A DNA stretch of 14,715 bases from positions 1 to 14,715 of the forward strand of contig UQVT01000033.1 in NCBI GenBank assembly GCA_900544465.1, written 5' to 3'. Of this stretch, positions 8,754 to 14,715 are shown in pieces. Every line of letters starts with the position of its first letter. Positions within the stretch are counted from its first letter, which is position 1. The translations under genes were made by a program, and so were the position numbers. Below the pieces are notes generated by a model. It was given only the letters and a program-made list of their open reading frames with translations. It searched no databases and had not been told where the DNA came from. This DNA is from an uncultured Collinsella sp. Lineage in GTDB: Bacteria > Actinomycetota > Coriobacteriia > Coriobacteriales > Coriobacteriaceae.

Positions 8754-10078
8754 GCCTGCAAACGAGGATTAAGGCTGCCGGCGCTGCAGCGGGGGCAGCG
8801 CCTGTAGATGCGGGGCGTCGCCGCGCGGTGAAACGACGTACCAAGCGCGCCGTGATGGACCGCATGGGTTACGACGAAGTGGCGCGTATCAGCGCCTATA
8901 TCGACCCGGCACTTGCCCGCTCGGAATTGCGTCCCGCGGTGGAGGCGGCGCTCAATGTTGAGGAGCCGACCGATCTCGCGACGCCCGAGCGCGAGACTAT
9001 CATCGACGAGATTTTGGATGACGTGGTGGGCTTGGGGCCGTTGCAGCCGCTCATCGAGGACGACACCGTTACCGAGATCATGATTAACGGCTGCCGCTCG
9101 GCTTTCTTTGAACGCGGCGGCGTCTTGCACCCCATCGAGCATGCGTTTGAGGATGATGAGCAGATCCGTGTGCTTATCGACCGCATCATCTCGCCACTTG
9201 GCCGCCGTATCGACGAGCGCAGCCCCATCGTCAACGCCCGCCTCAAAACGGGCTATCGCGTCAACGCGGTGATTCCGCCTGTGGCGATTGACGGACCGAT
9301 TCTCACCATTCGAAAGTTCTCGGACCGCATCTGCTCGCTGGACGAGCTTGTGGGGCTGGGGTCGCTGCCGCTTTGGTATGCGCAGCTGCTGTCGTGCGCG
9401 GTGTCGCTGCGACAGGACCTGGCGGTTGCGGGAGGCACGGGATCTGGTAAGACCACCCTGCTCAACGCGTTGTCATGCGAGATTTCCACCGGCGAGCGCA
9501 TCGTGACGATCGAGGACTCTGCCGAGCTCAAGTTTGCGCATCATCCGCACGTGGTGCGTCTAGAGGCGCGCGAGGCTTCGATTGAGGGCGAGGGCGCGGT
9601 GACGATCCGCGACTTGGTGACCAATGCCCTGCGCATGCGCCCCGACCGCATCGTGGTGGGTGAGGTGCGCGGTGCCGAGTGCTGCGACATGTTGCAGGCC
9701 ATGAACACGGGCCACGACGGGTCGCTCACCACACTTCATGCGGGCTCAGAACAGGAGACCGTGGTGCGTCTGACGTTGCTTGCACGTTATGGCATCGATC
9801 TGCCGAGCGAGCTCATCGAGGAGCAGATTGCCATGGCGCTCGACGGCATCGTGATGTCCGAGCGCCACGCCGATGGCAGGCGCTTCGTCTCCTCGTATTC
9901 GGGGGTGCGTCGCGCCGCGTCGGGCGGCGTAGAGCTCGAGCGCTATGTGACTTTCGATGCCGCCGAGCGCACCTGGACGCTTGACCGCGAGCCGCCGTTT
10001 ATCGCAGAAGGCCTGCGGTCGGGGACGCTCACGCAAGAGGAGGTGGACGAATGGAGGTCGCTGTGCCCCTCGTCGTAG
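8750..10078 (+). CDS. tadA: TadA/CpaF secretion ATPase of the Flp pilus
   Basis: Hexameric cytoplasmic ATPase of the type II/IV secretion superfamily that powers Flp pilus assembly. The 442-residue product is of typical CpaF length. Visible motifs: an N-terminal helical domain with GLGPLQPLIEDDTVTEIMING (the CpaF family hallmark), Walker A GGTGSGKT (228-235, Lys234), Asp box TIEDSAEL, Walker B region RIVVGEVRG (Glu near 305) and His box GHDGSLTTLHAGS. ATG overlaps the cpaE stop as ATGA, so translation is likely coupled. The gene's 3' end overlaps tadB by 28 bases and contains tadB's ribosome binding site. Confidence 0.97.
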   Translation: MSLQTRIKAAGAAAGAAPVDAGRRRAVKRRTKRAVMDRMGYDEVARISAYIDPALARSELRPAVEAALNVEEPTDLATPERETIIDEILDDVVGLGPLQPLIEDDTVTEIMINGCRSAFFERGGVLHPIEHAFEDDEQIRVLIDRIISPLGRRIDERSPIVNARLKTGYRVNAVIPPVAIDGPILTIRKFSDRICSLDELVGLGSLPLWYAQLLSCAVSLRQDLAVAGGTGSGKTTLLNALSCEISTGERIVTIEDSAELKFAHHPHVVRLEAREASIEGEGAVTIRDLVTNALRMRPDRIVVGEVRGAECCDMLQAMNTGHDGSLTTLHAGSEQETVVRLTLLARYGIDLPSELIEEQIAMALDGIVMSERHADGRRFVSSYSGVRRAASGGVELERYVTFDAAERTWTLDREPPFIAEGLRSGTLTQEEVDEWRSLCPSS

Positions 10079-10977
10079 GGGGTTTGGCAGGGTTTTCTGT
10101 CGCGACGGCGTGCGGGGCGGAACCTCGTGTGCCGCAGGTGCCGCCGGCGGAGCTGGCGCGTCAGGCGCTCGAGACGGTGGCAGAGAAGCTGCCGCGTGAG
10201 CTGGTGGAAAACGATCTGCTGAAAAAGATCGCCCGTTCGTGGGCATCGCTGGCTCCGGCGCGTCGCCTTGGCCTCGCGATCGAGGATGCTTCGGGGCGTT
10301 TGGCGTTTCTGCTGCTATCGAGCGGTGTCTGCTGCGTTTTGCTAACGATGGTGTCGTTATCGCCCCTCGGATTTGCCTTGGGACTTGTTGCTCCGTTTGC
10401 CGTTGGCGCCGCTTGGGATGGCTTTGAGAGCCGGCGCGAGCAACACGATGCAGAAGAGGCCATGCCCGAGGCGTTTACCGCACTATCCATGTCGCTTGCC
10501 TCGGGACATTCGCTGGCCCAGGGCATGCGCTTTGTGGGCGCTCATGCGCAAGAACCGGTGCATACCGAGTTTTTGCGGGTGGCGGCGGCGATCGATTGCG
10601 GCATCTCGGCGACCGATGCGCTCGATGACTTGCTCGTGCGCATCGACGCCCCCGGTCTTTCGCTTGTGACCTTGGCGCTTAAGGTGTCACAGCGCACCGG
10701 CGCTCCGCTTGCCGACTTACTGTCCGAGGCGTCGAGCATGGTGGGGGAGCGCATTGAGCTCAAGCGCCGCCTGGATGTCAAGACGTCGCAGGCTCGCATG
10801 TCGGCGCATATGGTCGCGGCGATGCCGGCGGGCATGTGCGCGGTGTTGGCGCTGCTTTCGGCCGATTTTCGTCGCGGTCTTGTGACGCCTGCCGGTGCGG
10901 GTGCTGTGGTGCTGGGTCTTGCCCTCAACGCCGTCGCCCTGGTGGTTATCCGGCGCATTATGAGGGTGGAGCTGTGA
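10051..10977 (+). CDS. tadB: TadB-like inner-membrane platform protein
   Basis: Integral membrane T2SSF-family protein forming half of the Flp pilus assembly platform with TadC. The product is 308 residues. Two adjacent hydrophobic segments (about residues 88-125) precede the cytoplasmic T2SSF domain, recognisable from EAMPEAFTALSMSLASGHSLAQGM and later GAPLADLLSEASSMVGERIELKRRLD. Two further membrane segments close the C terminus. ATG at 10051 is set by AGGAGGT (10038-10044) six bases upstream, inside the end of tadA. The stop overlaps the tadC GTG start. Assignment as TadB rather than TadC follows order, length and the TadC-like size of the next gene. Confidence 0.9.
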   Translation: MEVAVPLVVGGLAGFSVATACGAEPRVPQVPPAELARQALETVAEKLPRELVENDLLKKIARSWASLAPARRLGLAIEDASGRLAFLLLSSGVCCVLLTMVSLSPLGFALGLVAPFAVGAAWDGFESRREQHDAEEAMPEAFTALSMSLASGHSLAQGMRFVGAHAQEPVHTEFLRVAAAIDCGISATDALDDLLVRIDAPGLSLVTLALKVSQRTGAPLADLLSEASSMVGERIELKRRLDVKTSQARMSAHMVAAMPAGMCAVLALLSADFRRGLVTPAGAGAVVLGLALNAVALVVIRRIMRVEL

Positions 10978-11615
10978 GCGCCCCGGTTGCAGTTGCGGCT
11001 TGCCTGTGCGCCCTGAGTGTATTTGTCGCGACGGGTTTGGATCGGGCGGATGCACGCAAGATCGCAGGGGCCTGCAAGCGCGAGGCGGTGCTGGTCGCTG
11101 CCGCGGGTCGCTCGGTGGTCGATGCCCTGACCGCGCGAGTGAAGGGCGCGGTTGGAGCGGGCGGCCCGGCGCGAGTGTCGCTCGGCGAAGTGTCCGAGAT
11201 GATCGATGTTGTGCGCTTGGGTCTTTCGGCCGGCCTTTCGTTTGATGCGGCGCTTGAGATTTTCTGCGCCAACCGCCGGTCAGTGCTGGCTCTTCGCCTT
11301 GAGCGGGCCTGCATGGCGTGGCAGGTGGGCGTGGGCACGCGTGAGGACGAGTTATTGGCCGCCGCGCGCGACCTGGACGTGCGAGCGCTCGAGACCTTTG
11401 CCATTACGGTGGGACAGGCGCTCGCCCTGGGTGCTCCACTTGCCGAGACGCTGGCCGCTCAAAGTCGCGAGATCCGTGCGGCTCATCGCGCCGCGGTCGA
11501 GCGCGAGATTGAGCGTGCGCCCGTCAAGCTGCTGATTCCCACCGGCACGCTCATCTTGCCGGCGTTGCTTCTGTCCATATTGGGCCCGCTGCTGGGAGCA
11601 GGCGGGATGATGTAG
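10974..11615 (+). CDS. tadC: TadC-like inner-membrane platform protein
   Basis: Second T2SSF-family platform protein, 213 residues and shorter than usual for TadC (about 280-320). It has one N-terminal membrane segment (PVAVAACLCALSVFVATGL) and two closely spaced hydrophobic stretches at the C terminus. The T2SSF core is visible as EMIDVVRLGLSAGLSFDAALEIF and, later, GQALALGAPLAETLAAQSREI followed by ERAPVKLLIPTGTLILPALLL. The start is GTG at 10974, overlapping the tadB stop as GTGA, with GAGGGTGGA just upstream. The frame is open further upstream to 10836, but that would be an antiparallel-looking Cys/Arg-rich extension buried in tadB. It ends 10 bases before the pilin gene. Confidence 0.88.
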   Translation: MSAPVAVAACLCALSVFVATGLDRADARKIAGACKREAVLVAAAGRSVVDALTARVKGAVGAGGPARVSLGEVSEMIDVVRLGLSAGLSFDAALEIFCANRRSVLALRLERACMAWQVGVGTREDELLAAARDLDVRALETFAITVGQALALGAPLAETLAAQSREIRAAHRAAVEREIERAPVKLLIPTGTLILPALLLSILGPLLGAGGMM

Positions 11616-11625
11616 GGAGGAATAC

Positions 11626-11859
11626 ATGAACACGATGGTCGAAGTTGCTGACAAGGCTTGGAACTGGGCTTTTTGCCGGGCGATCCGCGCTCGCCAGCAT
11701 GCCAAGGAGCTGTTGCGGGAGGAGAGCGCGCAGGGTACCACCGAGTACGCCATTTTGGTGGGCGTGCTTGTGGTGATCGCGATTATTGCCATCGTTGCAT
11801 TTAAAGGCAAGGTCCAAGATCTATGGAACGCTATCAGCGAGGGCATCAACAGCCTGTAG
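11626..11859 (+). CDS. flp: Flp-family major pilin precursor
   Basis: Structural subunit of the Flp/Tad pilus, 77 residues as a precursor. The hallmark is QGTTEYAILVGVLVVIAIIAIVAF, a single hydrophobic helix beginning with Glu and Tyr at +5 and +6. By that register the peptidase would cut after Ala35 (ESA|QG), leaving a 42-residue mature pilin. Flp leaders usually have Gly at -1, so Ala is a departure shared with the pilin-like proteins downstream. The 35-residue leader is unusually long, with Trp, Cys and several Arg. GGGAGGA stands just before the ATG (11617-11623), one of the strongest ribosome binding sites in the operon, as expected for a highly expressed pilin. The last 37 bases are shared with the next gene. 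Confidence 0.93.
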   Translation: MNTMVEVADKAWNWAFCRAIRARQHAKELLREESAQGTTEYAILVGVLVVIAIIAIVAFKGKVQDLWNAISEGINSL

Positions 11860-12386
11860 AGGGCGAGCGCCCCATCGGGGTGCTGCTGGTGTTTGCTTGC
11901 CTGACCGTGGCGATAGCGGCGGTGCTTTGGGGGCTTAACGCCGCGCGGCAGCAGCGTCCTGGGGCTGCCTTCGATTCGGGCTCAGATTCGGCGGTGGCGT
12001 CCCAAAAAGATGAGATGCGAGATGCGGACGATTCGGATGTCGCTGTCACGGCGCAAACCTTTCTGCGGACGCTCGACAAGCGGTCTGGCACTGCGACGGA
12101 TTCGCCTGAGGACAACGCGATTGCGGTCCGGCTTGCATGGTCCGAGGACCGACCGATGACCGAGGCAGCGGCGGATATGTTACGCGCCTACCGCGAGGTG
12201 CCAACGGCCCAGCTCGCCCTGAGCGGCTATCTCGATATTAAGGGCAACGTATGGGGCGCCATCGTGCGCGATGGGCGCGGCTGGGTCGATATGGTGACGG
12301 TTGCCGCGGATGCTGGCGATGCTTCGTGTCGTCTGCGCGCCGTGCGTCTGGTCCCGCAAACAATAAGCTCAAAGGAGGGATCGTGA
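11823..12386 (+). CDS. Unrecognised membrane-anchored protein of the Tad operon
   Basis: I do not recognise this 187-residue protein. It has a short basic/polar N terminus (MERYQRGHQQPVEGERP), one membrane segment (about 18-38, IGVLLVFACLTVAIAAVLWGL), a Ser/Asp-rich linker, and a globular extracytoplasmic part (about 75-187) that is rich in alternating hydrophobic residues with one Cys. It is probably bitopic with its bulk outside. ATG at 11823 lies inside the pilin gene, with a 37-base overlap and only a weak AAGG upstream; GTG at 11880 is an alternative that would trim the soluble N terminus but has an even poorer site. The stop is one base before the next start and contains that gene's AAGGAGG. 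Position between two pilin-like genes suggests a pilus accessory or minor component. That is inference. Confidence 0.75.
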   Translation: MERYQRGHQQPVEGERPIGVLLVFACLTVAIAAVLWGLNAARQQRPGAAFDSGSDSAVASQKDEMRDADDSDVAVTAQTFLRTLDKRSGTATDSPEDNAIAVRLAWSEDRPMTEAAADMLRAYREVPTAQLALSGYLDIKGNVWGAIVRDGRGWVDMVTVAADAGDASCRLRAVRLVPQTISSKEGS

Positions 12387-12387
12387 A

Positions 12388-12606
12388 ATGCATGGCGTTC
12401 TGCGTGAGGAATCTGCCCAGGCGACGGTCGAATACGCCATCGTCACGGTGGCGCTGTTATCGATCGTGCTGGCGATTGTGGGACTTTGGCGTGCTGGCAC
12501 CGATGGACGCTTGGCGGCGCTGGTTGAGCGGGCGGCATCCCATGGCGTTGCCTCGACGTCGGTTATCGACGCCGCTGCGGGCGCTAAGGACATCGCGTTG
12601 TATTGA
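12388..12606 (+). CDS. Short pilin-like (minor Flp/TadE-type) protein
   Basis: Precursor of 72 residues with a 10-residue leader and the site ESA|QATVEYA, giving Glu at +5 and Tyr at +6, then a hydrophobic helix (AIVTVALLSIVLAIVGLW) and about 36 polar residues, rich in Ala. The processing site is nearly the same as in the major pilin (ESA|QGTTEYA), including Ala at -1. It is too short for TadE/TadF and has a tail longer than the major pilin, so a minor pilin is the most likely role. AAGGAGG (12372-12378) gives a strong ribosome binding site nine bases before the ATG. The end lies over or beside the start of the TadE gene. Confidence 0.82.
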   Translation: MHGVLREESAQATVEYAIVTVALLSIVLAIVGLWRAGTDGRLAALVERAASHGVASTSVIDAAAGAKDIALY

Positions 12607-13078
12607 TATCGCGCGCGAGGACCGGGCGCAGTCTACGGTCGAGGCCGCTTTTTTGCTGCCGACGTTTCTGACGCTCATCCTTCTCGCACTGCAACCGGTG
12701 TGCCTGCTTTATACGCGCGCGGTCATGGAGTCTGCCGCCGCCGAGACCGCGCGGCTCATGACCACGACGACGGCGGAGGACGACGATCTTAAGGAGTTCA
12801 CCCGCCGCCGGCTTGCCGCAGTGCCCAACGTTTCGATCTTTCATGCCGGCGGGCCGTTGTCGTGGGATATCGAGCTTAGCCGGGCCGATGCGGGTGGCGT
12901 CTCGTCCGTGTCCGTTTCCGGCGAGGTCAAGCCGTTGCCTGTGATCGGTGCGTTTGCGCAGGCTATGGGTGGTACCGCCGAGGGTGGCTACGTTGAGCTC
13001 AAGGTCGATGTCTCGTATCAATCGCGTCCCGAATGGCTGGAGGGAGATTATGATTCATGGATTGCTGCATGGGATTAG
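12542..13078 (+). CDS. tadE: TadE-like pseudopilin (start uncertain)
   Basis: Minor pseudopilin of the Tad system. The hallmark DRA|QSTVEAAFLLPTFLTLILLAL shows the TadE processing site with Glu at +5, one hydrophobic helix, then a 100-residue extracytoplasmic domain ending DYDSWIAAWD. The start is unclear. The only ordinary in-frame candidates near the leader are ATG at 12542 and TTG at 12548, both inside the preceding gene. Using 12542 gives a 65-base overlap, a 178-residue precursor and an Arg-rich leader of about 29 residues, with no good ribosome binding site. The alternative is ATT at 12602, overlapping the preceding stop as ATTGA with TAAGGA (12585-12590) eleven bases upstream, which would give a short, typical leader. 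The interval listed uses the conventional ATG. The 3' end overlaps the next gene by 29 bases. Confidence 0.83.
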   Translation: MALPRRRLSTPLRALRTSRCIDIAREDRAQSTVEAAFLLPTFLTLILLALQPVCLLYTRAVMESAAAETARLMTTTTAEDDDLKEFTRRRLAAVPNVSIFHAGGPLSWDIELSRADAGGVSSVSVSGEVKPLPVIGAFAQAMGGTAEGGYVELKVDVSYQSRPEWLEGDYDSWIAAWD

Positions 13079-14715
13079 GCGCTGCCTGCTGCGGGTGACG
13101 CAAGGGTTTGCGGCCCGCCGTCGACCAGGCGCTCGCCGCAAGCGGGGCGGCTTTATGGGTCGTGCCGGTATCGACTTGTTTATCGAAGACGGTGCCTATA
13201 CCACGCTCTCCTCTGCGGTTGTCATTTTGGTGGTGCTTACGCTGCTGTTTTCGTCGACCGCGGCGATATGGAGCATGTCGCGCGCCGGAGACACCCAGGT
13301 GGCGGCCGATAGCGGTGCACTGGCGGGCGCCAACGTGGTGTCGTCCTATCACACGGCCGCCACGGTGGTGGATGCGAGCATTTTGAGTTTGGGCCTGGCG
13401 GGGTTTGCCACGATCGGCACCGGCTTGGTTGCCATTCTCATTCCGGGTGCCGAGGTTGTCGGCAGCGATATCATCGACACAGGGACCCAGATCATTAAAA
13501 CACGCAACAAGTTTGCCAAAAGCGCGTCAAAGGGCCTGCAAAAGATTGAGACTGCCTTACCGTACCTGGTTGCCGCGCGCGCCATGCAGGCAGTATCGGC
13601 GCAGGATACCGACGGCGTGACCTATACCGGTACGGCGCTTGCCGTGCCCAGGACATCCGAGTCGGATTTTGTTGCGCTCGAAGGATCCGAAATCTCGACC
13701 GATGCCATTAAGGATGCGTCGGAAGATCTGGAGCGCGCGGCCGAGGAGCTACAAAAAGCATCGGAGGAGACGGCGAAGGCCAAAGAGCGCGCCTGGCTAG
13801 CGGATTGCGGTGGATCGGATAAAGGTTCGGTCGGCAGCTGTTCGTGTATGTGGGAGCGCGCAAAAAGCCTAACGGATCTCTCCGGTGTTCAAAATCCGCA
13901 TTACGCTTCGAGCGTTACGTGGGAACCGCAAGTGGCGCTCGATCGTGCGAAGGCCTACTACCATCGGCGTCTGGCAAACGAGAAGCCCCAAGGCTCGAGT
14001 GTCGAGATGAAGGCGGAGTCTGCGGCGCGTAAGGCGTTTTATACCTATGCGAGCGCGGAGGTCGATCGGGCATATATAACCGAGAACGGAGACAGGGTTT
14101 CCTCCTATATTCCGCTGCTGCCGCGCAACTCTGATGAGGTTCGGGCGACGGAACTCTATACCGATGCGGTGTGGCCGACTAGCGTGAACGATGACAAGGC
14201 GTATCTGCATTACGGAACGACCTGCCCTAACTATAAGAAAGGAACGCCGAGCGGATTTGCTTCGGTTGCCGATTACGATGGACAGGATAAATGCAGCAAA
14301 TGCCATTTTGGCGTTTCGTCGCTTGGTGCTGTTGCGGCGCCTTCAACCTCTATCGAAAACGGCTTCGAGTATCACTTCGACAGGTTCAAAGACGCCATGG
14401 GGGACTACGTTAAATGCCGCAACAAGGAGCTTGAGCTCGAGCGTCAGACCGAGGACGAAGCCGATCGTGCGGGCAATGCGTTTGACCAGGCCATTAAAGC
14501 GCTTTCCGGCGAGCGCCCGCGTATCGCCCCACCTGGCCGTAACGGCGTGGTCGCCTTTGCAGTTTCGGGTGACATTACCAGCCCCGATCAACTTAACTCC
14601 TCGTTTAACGCGGCAGTCAGGCTTGGCGATCGCGGTGCTATCTCTGCCGCGGTGCTGGCCCCCGATGAGGCGACGGCGCAAAACAACGTGCTTTCGCGAT
14701 TTTTCTCGACATTGA
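13050..14715 (+). CDS. Large TadG-like Tad-operon protein, 3' end outside window
   Basis: Continuous open frame of 555 codons to the window edge with no stop, so the protein is incomplete. ATG at 13050 follows GGAGGGAG at about four bases and overlaps tadE by 29 bases. The N terminus is basic (residues 1-37), then a membrane segment (about 53-73, TTLSSAVVILVVLTLLFSS). Next comes SRAGDTQVAADSGALAGANVV, which resembles the 'lQnaaDaaALAga' signature of the TadE/TadG-like Tad family (Pfam PF13400). A second hydrophobic stretch spans about 105-135. A Glu/Lys-rich coiled-coil-like region follows (about 225-250). Further on are cysteine clusters: CGG...CSC and TCPNYKKG...KCSKC. The remainder is probably extracytoplasmic. 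A role in the pilus base or tip, or adhesion, is inference from position and topology. Confidence 0.85.
   Translation, partial: MIHGLLHGIRRCLLRVTQGFAARRRPGARRKRGGFMGRAGIDLFIEDGAYTTLSSAVVILVVLTLLFSSTAAIWSMSRAGDTQVAADSGALAGANVVSSYHTAATVVDASILSLGLAGFATIGTGLVAILIPGAEVVGSDIIDTGTQIIKTRNKFAKSASKGLQKIETALPYLVAARAMQAVSAQDTDGVTYTGTALAVPRTSESDFVALEGSEISTDAIKDASEDLERAAEELQKASEETAKAKERAWLADCGGSDKGSVGSCSCMWERAKSLTDLSGVQNPHYASSVTWEPQVALDRAKAYYHRRLANEKPQGSSVEMKAESAARKAFYTYASAEVDRAYITENGDRVSSYIPLLPRNSDEVRATELYTDAVWPTSVNDDKAYLHYGTTCPNYKKGTPSGFASVADYDGQDKCSKCHFGVSSLGAVAAPSTSIENGFEYHFDRFKDAMGDYVKCRNKELELERQTEDEADRAGNAFDQAIKALSGERPRIAPPGRNGVVAFAVSGDITSPDQLNSSFNAAVRLGDRGAISAAVLAPDEATAQNNVLSRFFSTL

Noticed and set aside
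12251..12541. Long upstream extension of the tadE frame
   Set aside because: It overlaps two well-supported genes in other frames and encodes an Arg/Trp-rich sequence with no Tad features.

Overview
The window is high-GC, tightly packed bacterial chromosome. The gene set (pyruvate kinase, a Ca2+-type P-type ATPase, RsgA and a compact Tad/Flp pilus operon with no outer-membrane secretin in view), together with strong AGGAGG-type ribosome binding sites and frequent 1-4 bp start/stop overlaps, suggests a monoderm actinobacterium. The protein style looks like Coriobacteriia, possibly a gut Collinsella. That placement is inference from memory of the families; no search was run.

Layout. Bases 44-1504 (minus) encode pyruvate kinase, with a TATAAT-type promoter upstream of it. 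A 440-bp divergent intergenic region (1505-1944) separates it from a type IIA (calcium-class) P-type ATPase at 1945-4626 (plus). The ATPase has a structured 5' leader: two hairpins with perfectly complementary 7-nt loops, the second of which locks up the ribosome binding site. Bases 4627-5007 hold a long inverted repeat and two direct copies of an ~84-bp unit, each copy running straight into its own hairpin-plus-T-tract terminator. The ribosome-assembly GTPase RsgA follows (5008-6192) with a clean intrinsic terminator.

From 6445 to the right edge lies one plus-strand Tad operon: cpaB-like SAF protein, cpaE/tadZ, tadA/cpaF, tadB, tadC, a major Flp pilin, an unrecognised membrane-anchored protein overlapping the pilin gene, a short pilin-like protein, TadE, and a large TadG-like protein that runs off the window still open. 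CpaE/TadZ would place the machine, the TadA ATPase would drive it through the TadB/TadC inner-membrane platform, and Flp plus the minor pilin-like proteins would form the fibre or its base. No prepilin peptidase (TadV/CpaA) is present, although three proteins carry processing sites. All three sites share an unusual Ala-Gln junction where most prepilins have Gly at -1.

The observations most worth following are the kissing-loop leader of the ATPase, the repeat-plus-terminator cassette before rsgA, the shared Ala(-1) processing site, the missing ordinary start codon for tadE, and the large cysteine-bearing TadG-like protein at the edge.
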